Shown here: positions 1 through 9,019 of the stretch, piece by piece
Layout: the number at the start of each line of letters is the position of its first letter
How positions within the stretch are numbered: the stretch's first letter is position 1
DNA from: Pullulanibacillus pueri
GTDB taxonomy: Bacteria; Bacillota; Bacilli; Bacillales; Sporolactobacillaceae
Direction: 5' to 3'
Assembly (NCBI RefSeq): GCF_014639255.1
Contig: NZ_BMFV01000016.1
Location: 1-64,000 of the forward strand
DNA: 64,000 nt
Position numbers and translations under genes: made by a program
Notes under the pieces: generated by a model
Seen by the model: the letters and a program-made list of their open reading frames with translations, nothing else
Database searches by the model: none
Told to the model about the DNA's origin: nothing

Positions 1-128
1 TATTTTTCACTTAACCAAAACAGCATTGTAAATTGTCTACAAACCCCAACATATATAATAGAGCCATTAAAATGATCCACTTATTTTCCACTAAAAATGC
101 CATAAAACAAAACCCCTTTTAGAGTGCG

Positions 129-305
129 AAGAAAAGCCCGAGAAAGACATCAATGGATATCTCTCCCGGGCTTTTATCCCTCCGTGTTCACCACGATAAA
201 CGTCGTGCGTTTTCTCTCGGACCAGTCTGATTCATCATCACGGAACCCTAGAAAACATTATTATTTATTTTAAGCAATACTTTTTCCTTAGTCAATTCAT
301 CTGGA
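129..305. repeat. ~175-bp direct repeat, left copy
   Basis: This stretch is nearly identical to 4526-4697 in the same orientation. It begins with a hairpin (arms AAAGCCCGAGA and TCTCCCGGGCTTT) and a short CACGA/TCGTG stem. It ends in sequence that, read on the minus strand, encodes the same peptide end (NNVF then stop) in both copies. The pair flanks genes at 1520-4047, so it could be duplicated gene tails with their terminators or the ends of an insertion. Confidence 0.8.
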
Positions 306-367
306 GCCAATACCTCGTCATTTATTTTCAATAAATGTCTGAAAATAATTGGATTAACTTCAATCAT
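248..367 (-). other. short degenerate ORF overlapping repeat copy A
   Basis: A 39-codon minus-strand frame starts with ATG at 367 and ends with TAG at 248, just before the repeat's terminator-like hairpin. Its last residues (LKINNNVF) match LKMSNNVF at the same place in the right-hand repeat copy, where the rest is not preserved. Another open stretch lies upstream on the minus strand (about 367-487, ending SRTEKEDD) and overlaps its start. I do not recognise either; they look like the decayed 3' end of a gene. Confidence 0.3.
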
Positions 368-709
368 CCTCTTTTTCTGTGCGAGACATTATAACAAGAA
401 CGTATCCTCCTCTACTCTGCTCAACCAAATTAATCTTAATGAACCTATCCCCTTGTCCATGCGAACAGACCTTGTCACCCGCTCTATAAAAATCCTAACA
501 TTTTCCTTTCCAGGACTGATAAAGTTTCAAGAATGTCGTTAAATGATATTCATTGTCCTAGTGTCATAGGAAAATTGTCCATAAAGCTTGAAGCATTTAT
601 GATCATAACCCTACCATCTTTCCCCTTCTAATGCTCACCTTTTTTATTGACTACCACTTTCCTGTTTGTCCCTCTTTGCTGTAGATTCAAGTTGAATAAA
701 AACAACTCT

Positions 710-736
710 AAGCCTGATGATTTCCTTCGGGCTTTT
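710..736 (+). terminator. terminator-like hairpin
   Basis: AAGCC and GGCTT arms are followed by TTTT on the plus strand. No plus-strand gene is recognisable upstream. The stretch 490-709 holds nothing I can identify. Confidence 0.4.
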
Positions 737-769
737 AGTGGCCTATATTATGTCTGATAAGAACCACAA

Positions 770-814
770 AAAAATAACCCCTCATGTGCTTGACAGCCTC
801 GAGGGATTATTTTT
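770..814. terminator. bidirectional terminator hairpin
   Basis: AAAAATAACCCCTC (770-783) pairs with GAGGGATTATTTTT (801-814) with one mismatch, giving A/T-rich tails on both sides. On the minus strand it follows the dus remnant ending at 813. Confidence 0.65.
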
Positions 815-1178
815 ACCATATAAGCCTAGCTCCTCTTGATGGGGTTCGGTCTGTTGTAGTCAATAGTGTATCAGATGCTACTTCATCACGAAGTTTCTTG
901 ATTTCCGGAATCAGCACCCAACGGGCCTCGAATTTGCTCATTTCCTTTCTTATCTGAAGATGAATAGAATGATTAACGATGTCCTACTTCAATATATGGG
1001 TTAGCCACTCTTTCCATTCGTCTACTTTTGTGTAACCTAGCCTTATCTTCACACTAACAGGTAATCCCCCTGCTTTTGCCACTTGTATGATGTCGGCAGC
1101 GACATCAGAACGCCGGATAAGGCCGCTTGCCTCCCCAGGGCCAGTCAGATTTGATTGCAGCACGTTTGCGGGTAAACA
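813..1178 (-). pseudogene. remnant of tRNA-dihydrouridine synthase (dus)
   Basis: Two minus-strand fragments match consecutive parts of COG0042 dihydrouridine synthases as I know them. The first (about 1178-985) reads CLPANV, then [20 protein letters not shown], then [12 protein letters not shown] and [10 protein letters not shown] before a stop; this corresponds to the GCP(V)AN motif and TIM-barrel core. The second (941-813) reads [20 protein letters not shown] and then DTLLTT, corresponding to the next conserved segment. A gap, frame changes, a missing N-terminus and a missing C-terminus show the gene is dead. Dus normally reduces uridines in tRNA. The second fragment has an in-frame ATG with an AAAGGAA site, which may be fortuitous. 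Confidence 0.75.
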
Positions 1179-1380
1179 CCAGTGTTTTGATGGGTACTGA
1201 TATTCGATTTTCCGTTTTATAGATTTTTCATCCGATTATATAGCGTGTAACGGCTCTTAACAGGACATATTTTGATTTTTTGTCCAGTGAGACACCACTG
1301 TCTTTTTCTCATTTACCTTTATCAAATCTATATTGACATAAATGTACATAGTATAATCAAGGAATTTATGAAATTTCTCA

Positions 1381-1410
1381 TTGACAGCGCTTTCAAATAT
1401 AAATTATTAT
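1381..1410 (+). promoter_or_regulatory. promoter with overlapping cre-like site
   Basis: TTGACA (1381-1386) and TATTAT (1405-1410) are separated by 18 bp, about 110 bp ahead of the secreted hydrolase gene. The sequence TGACAGCGCTTTCA (1382-1395) fits the Bacillus CcpA cre consensus TGWAARCGYTWWCA with one mismatch and overlaps the -35 box, so catabolite repression is possible. Confidence 0.55.
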
Positions 1411-1519
1411 ATAAGTAACTTCTTGGATATACATTCTATACATGGTCTTAATAGTATGAAATAACAAAAGAAGGGAGGTTGATTTTTTTAATTAACCTAA
1501 TAAAAAAGGAGGAAAACGC

Positions 1520-2257
1520 GTGAAAAAGCTTTATTTAATTCCGATTTCTAGTATTTTTATAATTACCTTGCTCTTTGGAGGGGCAAGCGCTAGTGCTGAT
1601 GATATGACTCTTCAAAAAAATGTGGATAAGTTAATCCAGCTCCAACCCGGTTTATCAAAAGACGAAGTTAAACAAACCATTTCTGATTATGCCTATGATC
1701 AAAACACTTCAGAGTTTAATGCTTCCAAAGAAATCCTAACAGAATTAAAAGAGCAATATGCGGCTGATAAGGAGGAGCAAAATCAAATCATCCCTTTTGG
1801 TGGAAGTTCTGGAACCAAAAAATTGGTGAAATCAAGACATAAGGGTGATGTTTTCTATACTCCCTCTTCAACACTTGGAATTCAGCATGGACATAATGGT
1901 ATCTATTCTACTACAAATGAAATTGTAGAATCTATACCTAAAAAGGGTGTAAGAGTCATTAAATATAATGGAAGAAATGTTGAAAAAAATGCTGTAATGC
2001 AAGAAGTAAGTGTCTCTCAATCAAAACGTAGTAGTGCAGCGAGTTGGGCAAAATCACGTAAAGGAGATTCTTATTCTTATAATTTTGCAACCAATCGTCT
2101 AACAGGACATTACGGAGCTAAAAATTGTGCTAAACTTCTATGGAGCGCCTACAAACTCAAAGCAAGTATTGATATAGATCACAATAAAGGTGCTGGTGTT
2201 TATCCTAAAGATATTAAAAACTCAGGTTATACAAAAACTTATAAAACAATAAAATAA
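1520..2257 (+). CDS. secreted YycO/YiiX-like NlpC/P60 hydrolase
   Basis: A 245-residue protein with a clear signal peptide (residues 1-26, cleavage near ASA-DD). The N-terminal half (27-95) is helical and polar. The C-terminal domain has the order GD-x-F (109-112), HGHNGIY (His125) and then NCAKLLWSAY (Cys203). This is the His-first, Cys-last order of circularly permuted NlpC/P60 proteins such as YiiX and Bacillus YycO. It is likely exported and acts on cell-wall peptides or lipid amides, but the substrate is unknown. The GTG start sits 6 nt after GGAGG. A good promoter precedes it and a hairpin at 2310-2333 follows. It is the first gene inside the pair of direct repeats. Confidence 0.7.
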   Translation: MKKLYLIPISSIFIITLLFGGASASADDMTLQKNVDKLIQLQPGLSKDEVKQTISDYAYDQNTSEFNASKEILTELKEQYAADKEEQNQIIPFGGSSGTKKLVKSRHKGDVFYTPSSTLGIQHGHNGIYSTTNEIVESIPKKGVRVIKYNGRNVEKNAVMQEVSVSQSKRSSAASWAKSRKGDSYSYNFATNRLTGHYGAKNCAKLLWSAYKLKASIDIDHNKGAGVYPKDIKNSGYTKTYKTIK

Positions 2258-2309
2258 TATTAATCGAATTTTCCGATTATAAAATCTTTTAAGACATTTG
2301 TTAACTAAC

Positions 2310-2333
2310 AGCCTCAATCTTTGGGTTGAGGCT
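2310..2333 (+). terminator. terminator after the YycO-like gene
   Basis: AGCCTCAA (2310-2317) pairs perfectly with TTGAGGCT (2326-2333), followed by a weakly T-rich tail. Confidence 0.6.
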
Positions 2334-2416
2334 ACTTTAGTTGAATAACCTAAGCCTTACCACAATTGTTTGTTTTTTTATTTCACAATTCATCTACATG
2401 AAAGAGAGGCTCTCTC

Positions 2417-3583
2417 ATGAAGAAAAGGAATGTTATCCTTTGTTTAAGTATTTTCTTTGCCATTATGGTTTGCATTATTCTCTATTTCTCAATATCTAAA
2501 CCTACATCTCCTTCTGTAGCCTCAAGAAACTATTCGAAGGGAAATGTATTAAAAAACAAAGTTGCTGCTGTATATTATTCAACAACCATTGATACGCAGC
2601 CAGGTAAAGGTTACATTGTTTTTATTGATAAAAAAGGACATACAACTCCCTTAAAAACAAGAGGATTGGAATTAGGTAGAATCGATTACGACGGCCATTC
2701 AGTCTTTTATCAGGATGAAACTCATAGTTATTTAGTATCACGAGAGGTAAAAAAAATTGCAAGACATGATTCACAATATACCGGTGATTATGCTGGGCAT
2801 TTTGGTGGGAATAACCCTACACATTATTTTCTTTTTAATTCTGGTTTTAAAGCTGACGGCTCTTATCAATCAGAGGTGTATTGGTCAAAAAGGAGTAATA
2901 CAAAAAAAGATAATTTACCTTATTTTGTCGAAACTAGGGGACAAGAAAAAAACGCGCTATATACCATAGCAAGTAAAAAGGAAAATGAATATACTCTTTA
3001 CCAATCACAATTATCAGATACTGCTAGAACCATTGAAATAATGAGTTGGACTTCCACTCAAAAAGAAAGCTCTCCATTAGGCAATATTTTGTTTAAAAAT
3101 GATCATGCCTACTACCTTGAAGAAGGTGATCGACAAAGTGGCGGTGAATTTATTAAATTAGTCAATTTAAATTTAAAAAATAAAAAAACAAGTGATTCTT
3201 TGGTCACTTCATACATAAGTGATAATAAACACGATGAAGCTATGCCCTTTGATCCACAAAAGTGCACTTTTCTCAATAAAAATGACTTTTATTTTATAGA
3301 CGGGAACGGGCAAGTGTATAAGACAAACATCTTAACAGGACATACAATAAAGGCGTTTCAAATTGAAAAGAGCGCTCGAAATGGAGACTTTGTCCTTACT
3401 GAGTGGAACAAGGATCAATTATATGTTTTCTATCAATATACGACAGGTTCAAAACAATCAGCAATAGATAGCTATGATATAAAATCAGGCAAAAAAATTA
3501 AATCAATTAAGGTCAAAGGAACAGATGAAATCATTCGTAAAAATCGAGGCTTGTTTACCTATGATTTCGTCATCTTAAAATGA
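2417..3583 (+). CDS. membrane-anchored extracytoplasmic protein, unknown function
   Basis: A 388-residue protein with one N-terminal transmembrane segment (about 6-26) after MKKR, then a long polar Lys/Ser/Tyr-rich exterior part. Repeated short segments such as VYYSTT, SVFYQDE, HAYYLEE, DFYFIDG and DQLYVFYQY are spaced along the chain like blades of a beta-propeller; this is inference from the pattern only. I do not recognise a family. The start ATG is preceded by AAAGAGAG within a small GAGAGGCTCTC palindrome rather than a classic site. It lies 160 bp after the secreted hydrolase and 44 bp before a four-TM protein, possibly one expression unit. Confidence 0.65.
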   Translation: MKKRNVILCLSIFFAIMVCIILYFSISKPTSPSVASRNYSKGNVLKNKVAAVYYSTTIDTQPGKGYIVFIDKKGHTTPLKTRGLELGRIDYDGHSVFYQDETHSYLVSREVKKIARHDSQYTGDYAGHFGGNNPTHYFLFNSGFKADGSYQSEVYWSKRSNTKKDNLPYFVETRGQEKNALYTIASKKENEYTLYQSQLSDTARTIEIMSWTSTQKESSPLGNILFKNDHAYYLEEGDRQSGGEFIKLVNLNLKNKKTSDSLVTSYISDNKHDEAMPFDPQKCTFLNKNDFYFIDGNGQVYKTNILTGHTIKAFQIEKSARNGDFVLTEWNKDQLYVFYQYTTGSKQSAIDSYDIKSGKKIKSIKVKGTDEIIRKNRGLFTYDFVILK

Positions 3584-3627
3584 AATCCTTTATCTCTGCT
3601 CAACAAAGAAACTAAGGAGGGATACTA

Positions 3628-4047
3628 TTGCGGTTTATATATTTTCTCACATCACTTATTGGAGCGTTTTTAGTAAGTCTTCTCGTTATCCTTTTGATAA
3701 CATTCTTGTCATCGGAAAGTCCTGGCCTTGGTGTAGCACTTGCCTATTTTGTACCCGCCTCTTTTTTCTTCATTCTCATCGGAGCTTTGTTTGGGGAAAT
3801 TTTGCTTAAACTGAAGACATTCAGCACCTGGTGGAGAGGATTTTGGGCATTTACTTTATTAGGAGCCCTATATGGTTGTTTGATTATTGCTCTCGTTTCT
3901 ACGACATTAGGTAATCCGGTCGAGATCCTTGGATGGCTATGGGTTGTCGCCATGATAATCATTACCTCATCAGTTTTCTATGCTATACGTTCAAAATTGG
4001 GCCAGAACACAATCAGCAACACGACTTCACCCCGTCCCAAGTCTTGA
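3628..4047 (+). CDS. small four-helix integral membrane protein
   Basis: A 139-residue protein with four hydrophobic segments (about 3-27, 33-56, 66-92 and 97-120) and a short polar tail. It starts with TTG, supported by AAGGAGG seven bases upstream; no ATG lies near. It resembles small YwiC/permease-like membrane proteins only in general character and has no motif I can name. Its position behind the membrane-anchored protein suggests co-expression. Confidence 0.6.
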   Translation: MRFIYFLTSLIGAFLVSLLVILLITFLSSESPGLGVALAYFVPASFFFILIGALFGEILLKLKTFSTWWRGFWAFTLLGALYGCLIIALVSTTLGNPVEILGWLWVVAMIIITSSVFYAIRSKLGQNTISNTTSPRPKS

Positions 4048-4525
4048 GTGACAAATTGGTAATTATTTACATCAGTAGCATAGTTTCTCACAAAAGGATA
4101 TACCATAAGCTTTTGCGCGGATTATTAGTTTTGCTTATTTATTGTGGATACCGCACCCACCCCTTATGCTGCAATTTCTAGATTTTGTATTTTTCCTTTT
4201 ATGAAATTTACAGCCTATTATTTAGCGCATGCTGCCTCCTAACAGGACATATTTCTGGTTTTTATCCTGTTGCGGACTCCTGATGATGAGGAAAAAAAAC
4301 GGAAAAACACCCGGTCCTTATTAAAACATGGAATAAGTATTTAATCCCAAAAGGCACCGTCAGCAACCCAGTTGATCAGAGCGGAAGACGCGAGATTCAG
4401 AACACCTATACCAAGTGTGTTCCTCAGCGCCCTCCTTTTAAAACCCGGCTTAATATTCAAGCTCAAATGACGAAAGCCTAAGTTGCACTTATAGGGACTT
4501 CCATAGAGCTATACTGACGTTATAA
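4048..4525. other. intergenic stretch without a clear gene
   Basis: Nothing here is convincingly coding. TAACAGGACATATTT at about 4237-4251 also occurs at about 1258-1272, so a short piece is shared with the other flank of the YycO block. A minus-strand open stretch (about 4490-4347) reads through GFRHLSLN and ends ADGAFWD, but has no start codon with a ribosome binding site. Confidence 0.4.
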
Positions 4526-4697
4526 AAAAGCCCGAGAAAGACATCGATTGATATCTCTCCCGGGCTTTTATCCCTCCGTGTTCACCACGATAAACGTCGT
4601 GCGTTTTCTCTCGGACCAGTCTGATTTATCATCACGGAACCCTAGAAAACATTATTGCTCATTTTAAGCCATACTTTTCCCCTAGTCAATCCATTTG
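4526..4697. repeat. ~175-bp direct repeat, right copy
   Basis: Same orientation as 129-305 with about ten differences in 170 bp. It has the same AAAGCCCGAGA...TCTCCCGGGCTTT hairpin, and the same ACGTCGTGCGTTTTCTCTCG and CATCACGGAACCCTAGAAAA sequences. The two copies enclose about 4.4 kb. Confidence 0.8.
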
Positions 4698-4884
4698 AGG
4701 TCTATCACAAGGATAATTTTATCTTCCCTGTTTTTAGTTGGTGTTTTCCAAATCTGGTTCCTTAACCCCTAGGTTTCTCCCCATTGTTTAAAAAGGTCAT
4801 GTATAGCTAAACAAATCCTTGTTGCTTATAATAGAAAAAGAAGAATGACGTGATCACTTTCTAAAGAAAGAAGGGGCAATCGAC

Positions 4885-5511
4885 TTGGTACAAAAAGATA
4901 TGACTAAAAATAAGATAATAGAGGCTTCATGGGAATTACTTCAACAAGAGGGACTAGAGTCATTTTCGATGAGAAAACTATCAAAAAAACTCAATTTAAC
5001 CGTTTCCTCTATTTATTGGCACTTTGCGAGTAAGGAAGCTATATTTCAGGAATTAATTCATCAAGTTATTGGTGAAATGAACATCTCATTAACTCAAAAT
5101 ACATGGCAAGAACAACTATTAGAATATGGCTATGCCATTTCTGAAGTTCTTCGGAGCAGACCCTATTCTGCACAACTTCTTATGGCCTATCCTCCTAAAG
5201 CGCCAAATTATTTAAAGCTTATTGATAATTTATTAAAAGTCATTGAACATCTTGATGCAAGCCATGAATATAAATTCTATACCATAAGCGTTTACCTTAA
5301 CTATATTATTAATTTTGAAATGGATCTCATGTATTTAAAACTAAATTCTGATAAAGAAGATTTACTATCCGCTGCAGAGCGTTTAAAAACAAGTGCACCT
5401 CTTCTTCATCAAATGAAACAGGAGGGAATTTTTAATAAACTAGGTCATCGTAATATGTTCGATTATGGTTTACATGTACTTATTAATGGATTTGAGTCAA
5501 ATTTGACCTAA
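4885..5511 (+). CDS. TetR family transcriptional repressor
   Basis: A 208-residue protein. Residues 8-52 form the TetR DNA-binding domain, with the typical FSMRKLSKKLNLTVSSIYWH helix-turn-helix and FASKEAIFQEL end. The remainder is the all-helical ligand/dimer domain, similar in layout to TetR/AcrR drug-efflux repressors. TTG at 4885 is favoured because AAGGGGC sits at the right distance; ATG at 4900 is the alternative. A TATAAT at 4827-4832 may be its -10 box. The gene is followed by a terminator and then by an MFS exporter carrying two palindromic operators, so it most likely represses that exporter until a drug binds. Confidence 0.85.
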   Translation: MVQKDMTKNKIIEASWELLQQEGLESFSMRKLSKKLNLTVSSIYWHFASKEAIFQELIHQVIGEMNISLTQNTWQEQLLEYGYAISEVLRSRPYSAQLLMAYPPKAPNYLKLIDNLLKVIEHLDASHEYKFYTISVYLNYIINFEMDLMYLKLNSDKEDLLSAAERLKTSAPLLHQMKQEGIFNKLGHRNMFDYGLHVLINGFESNLT

Positions 5512-5537
5512 AAAAGCTAATTAAGATTGGCTTTTTT
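5510..5537 (+). terminator. terminator of the TetR gene
   Basis: AAAAAAGCTAA pairs with TTGGCTTTTTT (one G-T pair), followed by ATT. It separates the repressor from the exporter transcript. Confidence 0.7.
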
Positions 5538-5552
5538 ATTTACACCTTCCCC

Positions 5553-5585
5553 GAACAGTGTTAGTATATTTATCGAACAGTGTTC
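5553..5585 (+). promoter_or_regulatory. twin TetR operators ahead of the MFS gene
   Basis: GAACAGTGTT at 5553-5562 and the full palindrome GAACAGTGTTC at 5575-5585 start exactly 22 bp apart, about two helical turns. They lie just upstream of the exporter ribosome binding site. The spacing suits two repressor dimers on one face of the DNA. Confidence 0.7.
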
Positions 5586-5611
5586 AATAGATAAAAAAAG
5601 GTGTGATTATA

Positions 5612-7027
5612 ATGGAAAAAGACCAAGCAACAAACTTTTCTATAGGGAAAATACTTCCTGCTGTTTTAACAATAGCAATCGGAATGCTATTGGTTATGAT
5701 GGATACAACAATAATGAATGTCGCACTCCCTCATTTACAAAGTGCCTTCAATACAGATATCAATACCGCTCAATGGTCAATAACAGCTTATACATTGGCT
5801 CTATCTCTCATTATTCCGATGTCAGGATGGTTAGCGGACCGATTTTCTGCCAAAAAAGCATTTGCGGGGGCCATTATTTTATTTACAATTTCATCAATTC
5901 TTTGTGCCCTATCCACTTCTATTTCAGAGCTGATTGTATTCCGAGTGATTCAAGGATTAGCTGGTGGTGTCGTTGGTCCCATTGGTATAGCGATGTCATT
6001 TCGATTAATCCCTATGGAAAAACGGGGTTCCATGATGGCGATTCTTGGATTACCAATGTTAGTTGCGCCAACAATTGGTCCGGTATTATCAGGGTGGTTG
6101 ATTAATATAGCGAGTTGGCACTATGTATTCTTAATTAATATACCGATAGGCATTATTTCTATTATTTTAATTCTCAAATTCATTCCAAATTATAGTCCAA
6201 ATAAGGAGAGTAAATTAGATAAACTAGGCGCTCTTCTTACACCATTTGTCTTCCCATTCCTGATTTATGGCATTAATCAAGGGGCTGCCCATGGATGGCT
6301 AGAAACTAAAACCTTGTTATTTTTAGTAATAGGAGTAGTGGCGCTCATTGCCTTTATTCGTGTAGAGGTAAAGGGCTCTCATCCATTGTTGGAGATAAAA
6401 GCATTTAAAATTGGCGAGTTCACAAAAGGACTGTTATTGATGTGGATCAATCAAATAGCTATTTTTGGGGCTATGCTTTTTGTCCCACTTTATTTACAAA
6501 ATGTAAGAGGAATGTCGGCGTTTGATTCAGGCTTAATGATGGTCCCTCAAGCTATTGCTAGTTTTATTGGAATCACAATTGGAGGACGTGTCTATGATCA
6601 ATTAGGGACCAAGTTTGCAGTCATTCCCGGTTTCATTTTTTCTGGAATAAGTCTATATCTCTTTTCAACTGTAAATGCACATACACACTATTTATTCATT
6701 GCCATTTCTGTTGTGCTTTTAGGCATGGGACAAGGCTTGGTTGGCATGCAAGTCAATAATCATGCACTACAATCTGCTCCCGTTAAGCTGATTAGTCGTC
6801 TAACACCTCTATCAAATGTTATGTTACAAGTCGTAAATTCATTATCAATTGCAACATTAACAGCATTTATGACAACATCTGTTCATCATTATGAAATGAA
6901 AGAAAACCATAATAGCCCTTCATTACCATCAGTTCTTCATGGTTATCATGTCACATTCTTGTTATTAACTGCACTGATTATGATTGGATTCGTGTTCTCT
7001 TTATTCTTAAAAAGAAAAGTAGCTTAA
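5612..7027 (+). CDS. MFS drug efflux transporter, 14-TM DHA2 (EmrB/QacA-like)
   Basis: A 471-residue membrane protein with about 14 hydrophobic segments. It has the DHA2 signature MDTTIMNVALPHLQ in helix 1, QWSITAYTLALS in helix 2 and the loop motif GWLADRFSAKK. The helix-5 motif region reads PTIGPVLSGWLI. Such proteins export cationic or amphiphilic drugs by proton antiport. ATG at 5612 lies 8 nt after AAAGGTG; an in-frame GTG at 5603 overlaps that site and is less likely. The upstream operators and divergence from no other gene make it the target of the TetR protein. Confidence 0.85.
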   Translation: MEKDQATNFSIGKILPAVLTIAIGMLLVMMDTTIMNVALPHLQSAFNTDINTAQWSITAYTLALSLIIPMSGWLADRFSAKKAFAGAIILFTISSILCALSTSISELIVFRVIQGLAGGVVGPIGIAMSFRLIPMEKRGSMMAILGLPMLVAPTIGPVLSGWLINIASWHYVFLINIPIGIISIILILKFIPNYSPNKESKLDKLGALLTPFVFPFLIYGINQGAAHGWLETKTLLFLVIGVVALIAFIRVEVKGSHPLLEIKAFKIGEFTKGLLLMWINQIAIFGAMLFVPLYLQNVRGMSAFDSGLMMVPQAIASFIGITIGGRVYDQLGTKFAVIPGFIFSGISLYLFSTVNAHTHYLFIAISVVLLGMGQGLVGMQVNNHALQSAPVKLISRLTPLSNVMLQVVNSLSIATLTAFMTTSVHHYEMKENHNSPSLPSVLHGYHVTFLLLTALIMIGFVFSLFLKRKVA

Positions 7028-7043
7028 GTCATTGAATCACTAT

Positions 7044-7072
7044 TGGCCGATATGATTCTTTCACATCGGCCA
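7044..7072 (+). terminator. terminator after the MFS gene
   Basis: TGGCCGAT (7044-7051) pairs perfectly with ATCGGCCA (7065-7072), followed by TTTTA. Confidence 0.7.
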
Positions 7073-7157
7073 TTTTACATAAAACTCCCCTATAGAAGTT
7101 AGATTTTTTGGGACTGTGTTCTTCGTTATTATCCGATTGCTCCTTTCACCTTATCAT

Positions 7158-7907
7158 TCACACATGATTCATTAACAACAGAAAGCCGAGGAGTACAATA
7201 AGGAGAAAGACATACCGTTCGAATTTTTCGTTGGGAATACGACGATGTAAAAAGACACCTAATAAAGTTGCAATAATAATAGCAGGTAAAGATAAACCAA
7301 ATAATAAAAATAAATCTTCTGTCCACAATCCTCCAAGCGCTTGGCCCATGACAATCAAAGCTCCTGAAATTAGGAAATGAGCCTGCAAAGTCCCCCGAAA
7401 ACGGCGAGGTTCCCACCGCCGTAAAGTTCCATATACAACAACGGGCACGCCATGTGTATTATAAGCACTCCCCATGATGCCAGATATAATACCTACTGGC
7501 AGTGACCAAAAACTCGCTCTAAGTCTGGATTTCACACTACTTTTTGCATACAAAAGTTTAATAAAAGAATAGGAACCATATGCCATTAAAAAGATTCCAA
7601 GTCCGACGGTAATGATCATTGCAGGCACCTTGACAATGAATAAGAGACCTATCGGAATTCCGATTAAAGCTCCGATGACTAAACGAATCAAAGCTGGTCG
7701 CTCAATATCACGCCATCCCGAAATAGCAGTAAATAAAGCTACAGTAAGTCCAGCTAAACCAATTAAAGAAATCGAAGTGTGCAAACCTATTGGTAATAAT
7801 GCAAGTAATGGCATACTCACCACGGCTTCCCCAAAGCCAAAAGTTGCACGTATTAACGCTCCAATAAAGACCGAAGCAATGATGAGTATGATCACAGTTA
7901 CAGTCAT
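7158..7907 (-). CDS. TauE/SafE family sulfite/organic-anion permease
   Basis: A 249-residue protein with seven to eight hydrophobic segments. It carries the TauE/SafE hallmarks: an N-terminal FxxALIRATFGFGEAVVSMPLL segment containing G-x-G, and the half-repeat VGIISGIMGSAYNTHGVPVV. The family moves sulfite, sulfonates or small organic anions across the cytoplasmic membrane; the substrate here cannot be read from sequence. The start is ATG at 7907 with AGGGGGA upstream; an earlier in-frame GTG at 7925 would precede that site. It is transcribed toward the MFS gene, from which it is separated by a terminator. Confidence 0.75.
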   Translation of the reverse strand: MTVTVIILIIASVFIGALIRATFGFGEAVVSMPLLALLPIGLHTSISLIGLAGLTVALFTAISGWRDIERPALIRLVIGALIGIPIGLLFIVKVPAMIITVGLGIFLMAYGSYSFIKLLYAKSSVKSRLRASFWSLPVGIISGIMGSAYNTHGVPVVVYGTLRRWEPRRFRGTLQAHFLISGALIVMGQALGGLWTEDLFLLFGLSLPAIIIATLLGVFLHRRIPNEKFERYVFLLIVLLGFLLLMNHV

Positions 7908-8291
7908 ATTTCCCCCTAAACACACTTATTTGATTAACGTATTTTATGAACCCTTCAAATTTAAGTGTTTTATACCTCCTATTATACAATAATATAAGAG
8001 GGGTTTACATTAGATTCATCGTCAATTTAAAGGTGTTCAGGGACCTTCACAATGAATTTAAAATTAATTTTAATGGTAATATACATCACCATTAAAAAAC
8101 GCCCTAATATGAATTTATGGGTGTTTGAAGCTGTGTTGTTTTTTTTAAAAATGAAGCTTCTTACACATGTCTTTGCCTATCTATATAGGCCACTATTCTT
8201 CCCACTCAAATTTCAACCATACAGATAAGCATTACAAGCTGGACTGGATTTTTTTCTCTACTATAATATAAATTCTTGCTAATATTCTTCC
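7908..8291. other. intergenic stretch with two hairpins
   Basis: No gene is seen. AATGGTAATATACATCACCATT forms a hairpin at 8072-8093. AAACGCCC pairs with GGGTGTTT at 8097-8126. Either may end the msrA transcript from the right. Confidence 0.4.
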
Positions 8292-8813
8292 TTACCTATA
8301 TCTACTTAATAGCTCTTCTGGAATATGACAATAATCGTTTGGACATCTCGCTAATCTGTCTTGATGTTCTTCTGCACTCCTCACATAGTTGATAAGAGGT
8401 AGTACTTCGACAACGATCCGGTCATAATCCCTTCTTTCACTGAGAAACGCCTTCGCCTCTTTTAAGTGCTCAGGATTTTCACTATATACTCCCGTTCTGT
8501 ATTTCTCACCAACATCCTCTCCTTGTTTATTCAAGCTATAGGGATCAATAATTTCAAATAAATAACCCATTAATTCCCTAATCGTAACAACCGTCGGATC
8601 AAACCCTGTTTTTACACATTCTGCATAGCCATCATAATCACCCTCTAGTGTATGACTTGTCCCATTAGCTCTTCCCGCTTCTGTAAATCTCACTCCGGGT
8701 AAAGTTTTAATAAAAGCTTGTACTCCCCATAAGCATCCACCGGCAAGATATATTACTTCCATATTGGCGTTGGGCTTGTATATTGTTTCACTGTTATCAA
8801 TGAATCTGCCCAT
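8292..8813 (-). CDS. msrA: peptide methionine sulfoxide reductase MsrA
   Basis: A 173-residue cytosolic repair enzyme that reduces the S-form of methionine sulfoxide in proteins, recycled by thioredoxin. The catalytic motif is LAGGCLWGVQAF with Cys27 (Leu replaces the usual Phe after Cys). Further family blocks are YDGYAECVKTGFDP, GEKYRTGVY and EEHQDRLARC. Cys157 and Cys162 near the C-terminus (DYCHIP) can serve as resolving cysteines. Length is normal. ATG at 8813 follows GGAGAGG; a shorter start at MEVIYL is possible. Confidence 0.9.
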   Translation of the reverse strand: MGRFIDNSETIYKPNANMEVIYLAGGCLWGVQAFIKTLPGVRFTEAGRANGTSHTLEGDYDGYAECVKTGFDPTVVTIRELMGYLFEIIDPYSLNKQGEDVGEKYRTGVYSENPEHLKEAKAFLSERRDYDRIVVEVLPLINYVRSAEEHQDRLARCPNDYCHIPEELLSRYR

Positions 8814-9019
8814 CCTTGTACCTCTCCATCACAAAAACTTGATTTGTATTTCATGAGTGTATCTTCAACCACTCCCCACATTGTTACTATTTTACCATTA
8901 TATATAAAAGATTCACCATGGCTCTTTGGTCCACCTAACTTCATTTTCGAGTCATTATTCTTAAAAGTCGGCACATACAGTTTAGAATTGTTACTGTCAC
9001 TGCACAAGCAGTTCATCAT
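8753..9019 (-). other. unassigned open frame upstream of msrA
   Basis: An 88-codon frame overlaps the msrA start by 61 bp. It contains KLGGPKSHGESFIYNGKIVT and DGEVQGWADSLIT. The frame stays open upstream to about 9100 (YFKVVVATGHATIDMM), with no good start or ribosome binding site. The composition looks protein-like, so it may be a truncated older gene cut by msrA. I do not recognise a family. Confidence 0.3.

Noticed and set aside
4347..4490. minus-strand open stretch reading GFRHLSLN...ADGAFWD, considered as a small peptide or bacteriocin
   Set aside because: No start codon with a ribosome binding site; no leader or processing motif.
5527..6105. 192-codon frame overlapping the MFS gene
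   Set aside because: It runs in another frame of a well-supported transporter gene, has unlikely composition (many Tyr, Ser, Cys, Trp) and crosses the operators.
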